A stretch of DNA of 64,000 bases from Pseudomonas gessardii (GCF_001983165.1 NZ_MNPU01000022.1:30762-94761); one strand, 5' to 3'. Shown: positions 25,530 through 34,337, counted from the first letter of the stretch. Numbers and translations: made by a program. The notes: generated from the sequence alone by a model not told the origin.

Positions 25530-27212
25530 TCAGAGCGTGGAGAGGAAGGTGCTGTTATTGGCCTGCCATTCGATGATGTCGATACGGATACGTTTCTTGT
25601 CCAGCTTGCCGACGCTGGTCTTGGGAATTTCCGTAACAATGGCAATCTGACTTGGAATCGCCCACTTGCTCAAGTGGCCCTGCTCGACATACGGCTTGAG
25701 GTGTTCCTTGAGTTCGCGGGCGCCAATCCCGTGGCCTTCACGGACCACCAACAGCGCAAACGGGCGCTCGCCCCACTGCGGGTCGGCAATCCCGACCACC
25801 GCTACTTCGCGTACCGCCGGGTGACGGCTGACCAGGTCTTCGAGGGCCAGGGACGAAACCCACTCACCGCCGGTCTTGATCACGTCCTTGATACGGTCGC
25901 GAATATCGATCACGCCGAAGGCATCGAGGGTGGCCACGTCGCCGGTGTGCATCCAGCCGCCTTCCCAGAGCTCGGCGCCCTTTTGCGGTTCCTTGAAATA
26001 ACCTTCGCTGAGCCACGGCGCACGCAGCACCAACTCGCCCTGGGACTCGCCATCGGCCGGGAGGAAATTGCCTTCACCGTCGACGATCGCAGCCTCCACC
26101 AACGGCCCGGGCACACCGGCCTTGATCCGATAGGTGGTGCGCTCGTCTTCGCTGCCGGCCATCAGTTCGTCATTGAGGTGGGCACAGGACACCAACGGGC
26201 CGGTCTCGGACATGCCGTAGGCCGCCGTCAGCTGGATACCACGGGCCTTGGCCGCCTCATACAGCGAGCGGTTGAGGGCGCTGCCGCCGATGACGATCTT
26301 CCAGCCGGCAAAATCCACGCCCTGGGCGGCCTTGGCATTGAGCAGCATCTGCAGGATGGTCGGCACGCAGTGGGAGAACGTGACCTTCTCCTTGCGCCAT
26401 AGCTCCACCAGGTATTCCGGGTCGTAGCGCCCGGGGTAGACCTGCTTCAGGCCCAGCATGGTCGCCACATACGGCAGGCCCCAGGCGTGCACGTGGAACA
26501 TCGGCGTGATGGGCATGTACACATCGTTGGTGCCCAGCAGGCGCACGCTGTCGACGCTGCCCATGATGGTCGCCACGCCGATGGTGTGCAGCACCAGTTG
26601 GCGGTGGGTGAAATACACCCCCTTGGGGTTACCGGTGGTGCCAGTGGTGTAGAAGGTGGTGGCCACCGAATGCTCGTCGAAATCCTCGAAGGTGTACTGC
26701 GTACTGGCGGCCGCCAGCAGGGTTTCGTACTCGCCTACCAGGTTGGGCAGGTCGGCGGTTTTTTCTGCGCCATCGGTCAACAGCAGGGTCTTGTCGACGG
26801 TGGTCAACTGCCCGGCAATCGCTTGGTACAGGCCGACGAACTCGCTGTTGACCAGCACAAAGCGGTCCTCGGCGTGGTTCATCGTGTAGAGGATCTGCTC
26901 TGGCGACAGGCGCACGTTGATGGTGTGGATCACCGCGCCAATCATCGGGATGGCGAACATGCATTCCAGGTAACGGTGGCTGTCCCAGTCCATCACAGCT
27001 ACGGTATCACCGGCCTTGACCCCGGCGGCGGTCAACACATTGGCCAGGCGGGCGACGCGCTCGATCAGGGTGGGGTAGGTGTAGCGCAGTTGGTCGCGGT
27101 AGATGATTTCCCGGGTTTTTTCATAGCGCACGCCCGACATCAACAGGCGTTTGATCAACAGTGGGTATTGGTAGGCGCCTTCGGCGGGCGGGATAACACG
27201 AGTCTGCAACAT
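25530..27212 (-). CDS. Medium/long-chain fatty acyl-CoA ligase (AlkK-like AMP-forming synthetase)
   Basis: 560-residue ANL-superfamily enzyme that adenylates a fatty acid and transfers it to CoA. Core motifs: FYTTGTTGNPKGVYFTHR at about 187-204 (phosphate-binding loop), AAYGMSETGP, HTGDVATLDAFGVIDIRDR, and KTGGEWVSS before the C-terminal subdomain. It resembles Pseudomonas AlkK-type medium-chain ligases. The gene lies upstream of the DUF1302-DUF1329-regulator set on the same strand, consistent with activation of imported fatty acids. Chain-length preference is not certain from sequence. Confidence 0.9.
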   Translation of the reverse strand: MLQTRVIPPAEGAYQYPLLIKRLLMSGVRYEKTREIIYRDQLRYTYPTLIERVARLANVLTAAGVKAGDTVAVMDWDSHRYLECMFAIPMIGAVIHTINVRLSPEQILYTMNHAEDRFVLVNSEFVGLYQAIAGQLTTVDKTLLLTDGAEKTADLPNLVGEYETLLAAASTQYTFEDFDEHSVATTFYTTGTTGNPKGVYFTHRQLVLHTIGVATIMGSVDSVRLLGTNDVYMPITPMFHVHAWGLPYVATMLGLKQVYPGRYDPEYLVELWRKEKVTFSHCVPTILQMLLNAKAAQGVDFAGWKIVIGGSALNRSLYEAAKARGIQLTAAYGMSETGPLVSCAHLNDELMAGSEDERTTYRIKAGVPGPLVEAAIVDGEGNFLPADGESQGELVLRAPWLSEGYFKEPQKGAELWEGGWMHTGDVATLDAFGVIDIRDRIKDVIKTGGEWVSSLALEDLVSRHPAVREVAVVGIADPQWGERPFALLVVREGHGIGARELKEHLKPYVEQGHLSKWAIPSQIAIVTEIPKTSVGKLDKKRIRIDIIEWQANNSTFLSTL

Positions 27213-27311
27213 ACGAATCCCTTTTTATGACTGCACGGTCTTGGCTAAAGGATTTGCACTGTAGAGACCTTGCACGCCGGCCAAATCAGCCGAAGGAATG
27301 ATTTGCAGGGC

Positions 27312-27346
27312 TGAATGAATGCTAGCTTTGCGCCAGCATTCATTCA
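27312..27346. promoter_or_regulatory. 12-bp perfect inverted repeat with 11-base spacer upstream of the acyl-CoA ligase
   Basis: TGAATGAATGCT and AGCATTCATTCA. It lies 100 bases upstream of the ligase ATG and 12 bases after the LysE-type gene stop, with no T-run, so it looks more like an operator for a dimeric regulator than a terminator. The regulator is unknown. Confidence 0.5.
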
Positions 27347-27358
27347 CGGATAACGCGA

Positions 27359-27988
27359 TCAGCGCTCGGTAAACGCTACTTTCACACCGATGGCAATCAG
27401 CACCACCCCCATGCTCCGATCAAACCAGTGGCCCATGCGCGCAAAACCTGCGCGCACGCGCTGTTGGCTGAACAACATGGCCACCATGCAGAACCACAGG
27501 GCGGTGGCCACGGCCAGGTACAGGCCATAACCGGCCTGGATCGCCAGCGGCGTGTGGGGGTTGATCACCACGGTGAACAGCGACAGGAAAAACAGCGTGG
27601 CCTTGGGGTTCAGGCCATTGGTCACAAAACCCGAGGTAAAGGCGCCGCGGGCACTGCGCTCGCCCACTTCGCGGTGCAGCTCTTCTTCGCCGGCAGGCTT
27701 GGCCGGCTGCGCGCGCAGGGCCTTGAAGCCGATGTACAACAGGTAGGCCGCCGCCGCCCATTTCAAGGCGTTGAACAGCACGATGGACTGGGACACGATC
27801 AAGCCGATACCGAGCAACGAGTAGCCAACATGAAGGAAAATCGCCGAACCGACGCCCAACGCCGTCCAGGTGCCGGCACGCCGGCCATGGGTCACGCTCT
27901 CGCGCACCACCACGGCAAAGTCCGGCCCGGGGCTGGCCACGGCCAACAGGTGAATCAACGCCACGGTCAAAAACTCGGTGATGTACAT
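27359..27988 (-). CDS. LysE/RhtB-family amino-acid exporter
   Basis: 209-residue inner-membrane protein with about six hydrophobic segments and the family N-terminal signature HLLAVASPGPDFAVVVRESV near residues 13-32, plus NGLNPKATLFFLSLF, another conserved stretch. RhtB/LysE proteins export amino acids such as homoserine, threonine or lysine; the substrate here cannot be assigned. I chose ATG 27988 because GGAG lies 5 bases upstream; a GTG two codons earlier overlaps that site. It is divergent from the dehydrogenase gene. Confidence 0.88.
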   Translation of the reverse strand: MYITEFLTVALIHLLAVASPGPDFAVVVRESVTHGRRAGTWTALGVGSAIFLHVGYSLLGIGLIVSQSIVLFNALKWAAAAYLLYIGFKALRAQPAKPAGEEELHREVGERSARGAFTSGFVTNGLNPKATLFFLSLFTVVINPHTPLAIQAGYGLYLAVATALWFCMVAMLFSQQRVRAGFARMGHWFDRSMGVVLIAIGVKVAFTER

Positions 27989-28072
27989 GCACACTCCAAG
28001 AAGTAACTGATTATTTCATCTGGTAGGCTCGGCAGATTACGCTTTTGAACCCTGTCACAAAAGGTACAGTTG

Positions 28073-29038
28073 ATGACGAACAATCGCCGCGCGGTCTTCC
28101 TCGATCACCCTTCCCTCGATCTGGGGGACCTGGACCTGAGCGGGTTGCGGGAAACCTTCAGTGACTTGCAGTTGTGCGAACAGACCCGCGCGGATCAGGT
28201 GATCGAGCGCTTGCAAGGCGCTCAAGTAGCGATCAGTAACAAGATCCTGCTCAACGCCCAGACACTGGCCGCCTGCCCCGAGCTGAAGCTGATCCTGATC
28301 GCCGCCACCGGCACCAATAACGTCGACCTGGCCGCCGCCCGCGCCCAGGGCATTACCGTGAGCAACTGCCAGGGCTACGGCACGCCGTCGGTGGCGCAAC
28401 ACACGATCATGCTGCTGCTCAACCTCGCCACACGCCTGAAGGACTATCAAAAAGACGTCGACGCCGGCCTGTGGCAGCAAGCCAGGCAGTTCTGCCTGCT
28501 GGATTACCCGATTGTCGAACTGCAAGGCAAGACCCTGGGTTTGCTGGGCCATGGCGAGCTGGGCGGCGCCGTTGCGCGCCTGGCCGAAGCCTTTGGCATG
28601 CGCGTGATGCTGGGCGCCATCCCCGGCCGCCCGGCCCGTGCGGATCGGGTGCCACTGGACGAGCTGCTGCCGCAGATCGACGCCCTGACCCTGCACTGCC
28701 CCCTCAACGAACACACGCGGCACTTTATCGGGGCCCGCGAGCTGGCGCAGCTCAAGCCGGGCGCGTTCGTGGTCAATACCGCACGCGGTGGCCTGATTGA
28801 TGAACAGGCCTTGGCAGACGCCTTGCGCAGCGGTCATCTGGGCGGCGCGGCCAGCGATGTGCTGAGCGTCGAACCACCGACCACCGGCAACCCGCTGCTG
28901 GCCGGTGACATCCCCCGGCTGATCATCACCCCCCACAGTGCCTGGGGCAGCCGCGAAGCGCGGCAGCGGATCGTCGGCCAATTGACCGAAAACGCCCGGG
29001 GCTTTTTCAGCGGCGCCCCGCAGCGCGTCGTCAGTTGA
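28073..29038 (+). CDS. D-2-hydroxyacid dehydrogenase (glycerate dehydrogenase/hydroxypyruvate reductase-like)
   Basis: 321-residue NAD(P)-dependent D-isomer-specific dehydrogenase. The Rossmann loop is LGLLGHGELGGAVARL with GHGELGG at about 159-165. Catalytic Arg is in NTARGG, Glu in SVEPP and His in PHSAWGS, so the active site is complete. The sequence AATGTNNVDL near 78-86 resembles the HprA glycerate dehydrogenase subgroup, but glyoxylate, hydroxypyruvate or 2-ketogluconate could all be substrates. The ATG at 28073 follows AAAGG; a TTG one codon earlier is unlikely. rsmC follows on the same strand after 30 bases. Confidence 0.87.
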   Translation: MTNNRRAVFLDHPSLDLGDLDLSGLRETFSDLQLCEQTRADQVIERLQGAQVAISNKILLNAQTLAACPELKLILIAATGTNNVDLAAARAQGITVSNCQGYGTPSVAQHTIMLLLNLATRLKDYQKDVDAGLWQQARQFCLLDYPIVELQGKTLGLLGHGELGGAVARLAEAFGMRVMLGAIPGRPARADRVPLDELLPQIDALTLHCPLNEHTRHFIGARELAQLKPGAFVVNTARGGLIDEQALADALRSGHLGGAASDVLSVEPPTTGNPLLAGDIPRLIITPHSAWGSREARQRIVGQLTENARGFFSGAPQRVVS

Positions 29039-29068
29039 TAAACTGCGCTCCTTTTTCAGGAGCAGACC

Positions 29069-30067
29069 ATGGATCCGCGCAGTGAAGTACTGCTTCGCCA
29101 GGCCGAACTTTTTCAAGGCAACGTGTTGCTGGCCGGCCTGCCCGCCGACGACCTGCTGGGCCGCCTGCCCAATGCCCATGGTTGGTGCTGGCATGCCGGT
29201 GACCAGGCGGCGCTGGATGCGCGGTTTGCCGAGCGCAGCCATTTCGGGGTGAATGTGCCGCAGCGTGCATTCGACACGGCCGTGGTGTTCCTGCCCAAGT
29301 CCAAGGATCTGGCCGACTACATCCTCAAGGCCGTGGCGGCACGGCTGCCGGGGGCCGAGCTGTACCTGGTGGGCGAAAAACGCGGCGGCATCGAAAGCGC
29401 CGCCAAGCAACTGAACGCCTTTGGCAAGCCGCGCAAGCTCGACAATGCGCGGCACTGCCAGCTGTGGCTGGCCACCGTGGCCAACGCTCCGGCGGCACCC
29501 GAGCTGGAAAGCCTGGCCGAGGTGTTTGAGGTGCCGCTGGCCGACGGACCGCTCAAGGTCGTCAGCCTGCCGGGCGTATTCAGCCATGGCCGCCTGGATC
29601 GCGGCACGGCGCTGCTACTGGAACACCTGGACAAACTGCCCAGCGGTCATCTACTGGACTTCGGCTGTGGCGCCGGCGTGCTCGGCGCGGCGGTCAAGCG
29701 ACGCTACCCGCACAACACCGTGACCCTGCTCGATGTGGACGCCTTCGCCACGGCCAGCAGTCGCCTGACCCTGGCCGCCAATGGCCTGCAAGGCGATGTG
29801 TTGACCGGCGATGGTATCGACGCGGCCCCCATGGGCCTGGATGCGATCTTGAGCAACCCACCGTTCCATGTCGGGGTGCACACGGATTATTTCGCTACAG
29901 AAAACCTGCTGCGAAAAGCCCGCCAACATCTGAAAAACGGCGGCGAACTTCGGTTAGTCGCCAATAGCTTCCTGAAGTACCAACCACTGATCGAAGAGCA
30001 TCTGGGCGTGTGCGCAGTCAAGGCCGAGGGCCAGGGCTTTCGCATCTACCGTGCCAAACGCGGCTGA
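29069..30067 (+). CDS. rsmC: RsmC, 16S rRNA m2G1207 methyltransferase
   Basis: 332 residues with the two-domain build of RsmC: an N-terminal inactive methyltransferase-like domain to about 165, then the catalytic domain with SAM loop LDFGCGAGVLG at about 196-206 and the base-methylating motif NPPF at 263-266. The enzyme methylates N2 of G1207 in assembled 30S subunits. RlmG is a close paralogue type, but length and the N-terminal region suit RsmC. A ribosome-binding stretch CAGGAG precedes the ATG. Confidence 0.9.
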   Translation: MDPRSEVLLRQAELFQGNVLLAGLPADDLLGRLPNAHGWCWHAGDQAALDARFAERSHFGVNVPQRAFDTAVVFLPKSKDLADYILKAVAARLPGAELYLVGEKRGGIESAAKQLNAFGKPRKLDNARHCQLWLATVANAPAAPELESLAEVFEVPLADGPLKVVSLPGVFSHGRLDRGTALLLEHLDKLPSGHLLDFGCGAGVLGAAVKRRYPHNTVTLLDVDAFATASSRLTLAANGLQGDVLTGDGIDAAPMGLDAILSNPPFHVGVHTDYFATENLLRKARQHLKNGGELRLVANSFLKYQPLIEEHLGVCAVKAEGQGFRIYRAKRG

Positions 30068-30109
30068 CGGGCGTTTGAAAAAGAAGGCTTGCCGAATGGA
30101 TTTTGCCAA

Positions 30110-30300
30110 GGCAGAATCCGCTCCGTCCTAGGGGAGTAGTCTCCCACGAGCAATATGCTCGTCCGGCATACGTCAACATACTTGGTCAGCAGACCATGGC
30201 GTATGCGACCCAGGAGTCCGCACAGACGGACCGGGGTTTGACAAGACCTATGACACGCACACCTTACCCGGGGCGGGAAGGCTGTACGTGTCATAGCCGT
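30110..30300 (+). ncRNA. yybP-ykoY manganese riboswitch upstream of the GDT1-type exporter
   Basis: The leader contains the conserved GGGGAGTAG segment (30131-30139), a hairpin CACGAGCAATATGCTCGTC, the paired CGGCATACGTCAAC / GGCGTATGCG arms, and a 3' segment ACAAGACCTATGAC, all typical of this aptamer class in Pseudomonas. Bases just before GGGGAG can pair with TATGAC after GACC as the closing helix. The switch normally turns on Mn2+ exporters when Mn2+ is high, which fits the downstream gene. Two alternative helices follow (see findings). The exact boundaries are estimates. Confidence 0.85.
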
Positions 30301-30327
30301 GTCGACCCGCCCCTGGAAACCTACCTG

Positions 30328-30912
30328 ATGCTGGATTCACTGCTCGTTCCTACCGCAATCGTTGCCTTGGCCGAAATCGGCGACAAGACGCAATTACTCG
30401 CGCTCATTCTCGCCGCACGCTTTCGCAAACCCTGGCCGATCATCGCCGGCATCATCGCTGCGACCCTCGCCAACCACGCCGCCGCCGGTGCCGTGGGCGC
30501 CTGGTTTGGCAGTTTCTTCTCGGATGCGGTGCTGCACTGGATCCTCGCCGCGAGCTTCTGCGCCACGGCCCTGTGGACCCTGGTGCCAGACAAACTCGAC
30601 GATGACGAAACCAGCACCTCACGCAAGTTCGGGCCGTTCCTGACCACCCTGATTGCATTCTTTATCGCAGAAATCGGTGACAAGACGCAGATCGCCACGG
30701 TGATGCTGGCGGCACAGTACCCGGAGTTGTGGCTGGTGATTATCGGCACCACCTTAGGCATGTTGATTGCCAACGTACCGGTGGTTCTGGCGGGGAATTT
30801 CGCGGCGGAAAAACTGCCACTGACCCTGATTCGGCGCCTGGCAGCCTCGGCGTTCTTCATCCTGGCGCTGGTGGCGGTGTACAAGGCCATGCAAAGCAGT
30901 GGCTGGATCTAA
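30328..30912 (+). CDS. TMEM165/GDT1-family (UPF0016) manganese exporter
   Basis: 194-residue inner-membrane protein with two repeated halves, each carrying the cation-binding signature EIGDKTQ (residues 16-22 and 115-121), and about six hydrophobic segments. Bacterial members (for example Vibrio MneA) export Mn2+; the riboswitch upstream supports this. The start at 30328 gives the N-terminus MLDSLLVPTAIVALAEIGD, in line with homologues; the frame stays open through the riboswitch but that part is RNA structure, not protein. The Shine-Dalgarno is weak (TGGAAA), which fits riboswitch-controlled translation. Confidence 0.9.
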   Translation: MLDSLLVPTAIVALAEIGDKTQLLALILAARFRKPWPIIAGIIAATLANHAAAGAVGAWFGSFFSDAVLHWILAASFCATALWTLVPDKLDDDETSTSRKFGPFLTTLIAFFIAEIGDKTQIATVMLAAQYPELWLVIIGTTLGMLIANVPVVLAGNFAAEKLPLTLIRRLAASAFFILALVAVYKAMQSSGWI

Positions 30913-30919
30913 TTGCAAA

Positions 30920-31008
30920 TGTGGGAGCGGGCTTGCCCGCGATAGCGGTGGGTCAGTTAAATATATCTAACCTGGCACTCCGCCATCGCAGGCAAGCCAG
31001 CTCCCACA
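30920..31008. repeat. REPIN: two inverted REP copies
   Basis: TGTGGGAGCGGGCTTGCCCG and the diverged inverse GCAGGCAAGCCAGCTCCCAC, lying between the convergent GDT1-type and M48 genes. The right copy carries the AGCTCCCACA variant. Confidence 0.88.
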
Positions 31009-31034
31009 TCTGGAGCTTCACAAGGCCTGGATTA

Positions 31035-31853
31035 TCAGGATTTCTTGGCCTGCTGGTACAACGGCATCACCTTGGGAATCGCCGCCTGCAACGAGGCGAT
31101 CCGGCTGCTGGAGGCCGGGTGGGTACTCATGAACTCAGGCGGCGCGCCTTCGGAGGCCTTGGCCATTTTGTTCCACAGCGTGATGGCGGCGTTTGGGTTG
31201 TAACCGGCACGGGCCGAGAGCTCCAGGCCGATCAGGTCGGCTTCGTTCTCATTGCTGCGGCTGTTGGGCAAGGTCATGCCGTAGTTGGCCACGGTGTCGG
31301 CCAGCGCCATGCTGTCCTGGCCCAGACCCAGCAATGCACCGGCGCCCTGCTTGGCCATCTCGATGCCGTAGGCCTTGGACATCGCTTCGCGGCCGTGTTC
31401 GCGCAGGGCGTGGGCAATTTCATGGCCCATGACGGCCGCCAACTCGTCGTCGGTCAACTTGAGGTTTTCGATCAACCCGCTGTAGACAAAGATCTTGCCG
31501 CCAGGCCCGCAGTTGGCGTTCATCTCGTCGCTCTTGATCAGGTTCACTTCCCACTTCCACTGCGCTGCATCCGGGCGGAAGGTGGGCGCCTGGGCGATCA
31601 GCCGCTTGGCGATGGCCTGCACGCGCTTGGCGTTGGTGCTAGTCTTGTCCACCAGGCCCTTGCCACTGGCTTCACCCAGGGTCTGCTGGTACGACTGCGC
31701 GTACATCTGGTCGACTTCCTGACTCGACAACATGCTGAACATGTACTGCTTGCGTTCCACACCCACGGCACCGCCGCTGGTGGTATTGACCGACTGGCAA
31801 CCGGCGAGCAGCAAGGCTGCGCTCAAGGCCGTGACCACCAATGATTTTTTCAT
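31035..31853 (-). CDS. M48-family zinc metalloprotease lipoprotein (LoiP/BepA-type)
   Basis: 272 residues: lipoprotein signal peptide with lipobox LAGC (Cys19) and a peptidase M48 domain with HEIAH at 144-148 and the downstream Glu in NENEADLIGLEL as third zinc ligand. Homologues such as E. coli LoiP act at the outer membrane in proteolysis and quality control. No C-terminal TPR region is present, so it is closer to LoiP than BepA. The start at 31853 (MKKSLVVTAL) has GGGAG 7 bases upstream; ATG two codons earlier is less well spaced. Confidence 0.9.
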   Translation of the reverse strand: MKKSLVVTALSAALLLAGCQSVNTTSGGAVGVERKQYMFSMLSSQEVDQMYAQSYQQTLGEASGKGLVDKTSTNAKRVQAIAKRLIAQAPTFRPDAAQWKWEVNLIKSDEMNANCGPGGKIFVYSGLIENLKLTDDELAAVMGHEIAHALREHGREAMSKAYGIEMAKQGAGALLGLGQDSMALADTVANYGMTLPNSRSNENEADLIGLELSARAGYNPNAAITLWNKMAKASEGAPPEFMSTHPASSSRIASLQAAIPKVMPLYQQAKKS

Positions 31854-32006
31854 GCACATTCTCCCTGAAAACATGGCGCGTATCGTAGGCGCTCCCTTGT
31901 ATCCGCGCCAGATACTCCTGACGTTTAACCGCTAATTTTCAGACACTGCCCACGCCCACGACCATTCTGTTTACGACACTCCTGACGCTTTTACGGGGCA
32001 CCCCCT

Positions 32007-32034
32007 CATGCCCGCCCGGTCTGTGGCCGATATA
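32007..32034 (+). promoter_or_regulatory. Candidate FliA (sigma-28) promoter for the chemoreceptor gene
   Basis: GCCGATAT (32027-32034) matches the sigma-28 -10 element GCCGATAA at seven of eight bases. A weak -35 (TCAT for TAAA) lies 16 bases upstream. Chemoreceptor genes in Pseudomonas are often FliA-dependent. Confidence 0.45.
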
Positions 32035-32069
32035 AAAAGCAGATCATGCCCCTTGCGTCTGGAGCTTCC

Positions 32070-34211
32070 ATGAAATTCAAGTCGATTCAGTTTTCTGTCG
32101 CCGCACTGGCCGGGGCCATCGTCCTGAGTGTCGTCGCAGCCCTGGTGCTTTACGCACTGTTCGCCGGCGCACGGACCCAGGACATGGTGCAAGCGCGCAC
32201 CCAGACACAATTCGAGCAGATCATCGAGCAACGCCTCAGCGCACTGGCGCAAACCCAGGCCACGCTGATCCAGCGCGAACTGGAGGCGCCACTGCTGATC
32301 GCCAAAGGCCTGGCCACCACCAACGCGTTGATGGGCATGAAGGACGCAAACGGTGCCGCGCCGTTGCAGGTCAGCCGTGAACAACTGATCAACCTGCTGC
32401 ACGAAACCGTGGTGCGCAACCCGAAAATCCTCGGTTCCTATATCGCCTGGGAGCCCAATGCCATCAACCACAATGATGCCAACTACCTGAACACCGCCGT
32501 GGTCGGCGTGGAACCCACAAACGGGCGCTTCATGCCCTGGTGGTTTCGCAACCAGGACGGCAGCCTGGGCCTGGAGAAACTCGCCGACCTGACCGACCAG
32601 AAAATCCTCGCCACCGGCATTCGCGCCAGCGAGTACTACCTCTGCTCCAAGGAAACCCAGAAACCCTGCGCCATCGACCCGGCGCCCTATCGTGTGGGCA
32701 ATACCACGGTGATGCTGGCGTCGTTTATCGAGCCGATCATGATCGACGGGGTGTTCCAGGGCATCGTCGGCGCCGACCTGTCAGTCAATTTCATCCAGGA
32801 CATGCTGACCGCTGCCAACCAGAAGCTCTACAACGGCGCCGGTGAAATGGCACTGATTTCCAGCAACGGGCGCCTGGTGGCCTATACCAAGGACTCGAGC
32901 AAACTGGGGGAAAAGACCAGCGACCTGCTCGACCAGAATGAACTGGAGAACCTCGGCCAGCTGAAAGCCGGCGCCATGCGCTACGACATCGACCAGGCCA
33001 ACGGGCATATCGAGTTGTTCCTGCCGTTCAATATCGGCCAGACCGATGCGCGCTGGACCCTGATGCTGCAACTGCCCCTGGACGCCGTGATGGCCGACCT
33101 GCACACCCTGCAAGGCGACCTGGGCGCCCAGCGCAAGGCCGATATCTTCGGCATGACCCTGGTCGGCCTGCTGATTGCCGGTGTCGGCCTGCTGGTGATC
33201 TGGCTGGTGGGCCATGGCATTGCCCGGCCGCTCAAGCAAATGGTGGCGATGCTCAATGACATCGCCCAGGGCGAAGGCGACCTGACGCGCCGCCTGACCA
33301 GCGACCGCGCCGATGAACTGGGGGCAATTGCCGCGGGCTTCAATACCTTCTTGATCAAGCTGCAGGGCATGATTACCCAGGTGGTCAGCTCGGTGCAGAA
33401 GGTCAGCGACTCGTCGGAGCACACCGCCGATATCGCCATCCGTACCAACCAGGGCGTGCACAAGCAAATGGTCGAGATCGACCAGGTCGCCACCGCCGTG
33501 CACGAGATGACCGCCACCGCCCAGGACGTCGCGCGCAATGCCACCCAGGCGGCACAGGCCGCCACCCACGCCGACCAAGCCGCGAGCCAGGGCATGCAGA
33601 TTGTGCGCGACACGTCCACATCCATTGGCGCCCTGGCCCTGGAGATCGGCAAGGCAGTGGGCGTGGTCCAGGCCCTGGCCAAGGACAGCGAGAACATCAG
33701 CGCGATCCTGATTGCCATTCGCGGCATTGCCGAGCAGACCAACCTGCTGGCCCTTAACGCCGCCATCGAAGCCGCCCGGGCTGGCGAACAGGGCCGAGGC
33801 TTCGCGGTAGTGGCCGATGAAGTGCGCAACCTGGCGCAGAAAACCCAGAAGGCCACCGAAGAAATCCAGGCCATGATCCAGCAATTGCAGCAAGGCACGC
33901 GGGATGTGGTGCAGGTGATGGAGGACAGCCAGCAGCGCACCGATGAAAGCGTGCAACACGCGGCCAAGGCGGCCCAGGCCCTGGAGACCATCACCCAGGC
34001 CGTGTCGGTGATCAACGATATGAACACGCAGATTGCCAGTGCGGCGGAAGAGCAGAGCGCGGTGGCCGAGGATATCAACCGCAATGTGATCAATATCGGC
34101 CAGGTGGCCAATGAAGTGGCGGGCGGTGCGGATGAGTCCAGTGCCGCCAGCGCGGGGCTGACCCAACTGGCGGAGCAGCAGCGGCGGTTGATCAATCAGT
34201 TCAAGGTCTGA
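32070..34211 (+). CDS. Methyl-accepting chemotaxis protein with large periplasmic dCache-type sensor
   Basis: 713-residue chemoreceptor: first membrane segment at about 9-31, a periplasmic ligand domain of about 320 residues (length and the aromatic-rich YIAWEP..., PWWFRNQDG and ASFIEPIMIDG stretches suit a double-Cache domain), second membrane segment at about 366-388, a HAMP domain (PLKQMVAMLNDIAQGEGDLT), then a methyl-accepting signalling domain with the conserved hairpin tip IAEQTNLLALNAAIEAARAG and EVRNLAQKT. The ligand is unknown. GGAG lies 5 bases before the ATG. No chemotaxis genes are adjacent, so it is an orphan receptor. Confidence 0.93.
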   Translation: MKFKSIQFSVAALAGAIVLSVVAALVLYALFAGARTQDMVQARTQTQFEQIIEQRLSALAQTQATLIQRELEAPLLIAKGLATTNALMGMKDANGAAPLQVSREQLINLLHETVVRNPKILGSYIAWEPNAINHNDANYLNTAVVGVEPTNGRFMPWWFRNQDGSLGLEKLADLTDQKILATGIRASEYYLCSKETQKPCAIDPAPYRVGNTTVMLASFIEPIMIDGVFQGIVGADLSVNFIQDMLTAANQKLYNGAGEMALISSNGRLVAYTKDSSKLGEKTSDLLDQNELENLGQLKAGAMRYDIDQANGHIELFLPFNIGQTDARWTLMLQLPLDAVMADLHTLQGDLGAQRKADIFGMTLVGLLIAGVGLLVIWLVGHGIARPLKQMVAMLNDIAQGEGDLTRRLTSDRADELGAIAAGFNTFLIKLQGMITQVVSSVQKVSDSSEHTADIAIRTNQGVHKQMVEIDQVATAVHEMTATAQDVARNATQAAQAATHADQAASQGMQIVRDTSTSIGALALEIGKAVGVVQALAKDSENISAILIAIRGIAEQTNLLALNAAIEAARAGEQGRGFAVVADEVRNLAQKTQKATEEIQAMIQQLQQGTRDVVQVMEDSQQRTDESVQHAAKAAQALETITQAVSVINDMNTQIASAAEEQSAVAEDINRNVINIGQVANEVAGGADESSAASAGLTQLAEQQRRLINQFKV

Positions 34212-34230
34212 AGGTTTCAGTGGCCTTTAG

Positions 34231-34306
34231 GGCCTCATCGCAGGCAAGCCAGCTCCCACATTTGAAGGTATTCACACATCAAAATGTGGGGGCTTGCCGG
34301 CGATGG
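34231..34306. repeat. REPIN with inverted order and a short spacer
   Basis: CATCGCAGGCAAGCCAGCTCCCACA comes first and the opposite arm TGTGGGGGCTTGCCGGCGATG second. The right arm has lost several bases (GTGGGGGCTTG for GTGGGAGCGGGCTTG), so it is a decayed copy. Confidence 0.8.
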
Positions 34307-34337
34307 CACCAGCGAATCCCCCGCACAACCCCCTGCC

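Noticed and set aside
30103..30327. In-frame extension of the GDT1-type protein through the leader
   Set aside because: The bases form the conserved yybP-ykoY riboswitch, and homologues start at MLDSLLV (30328).
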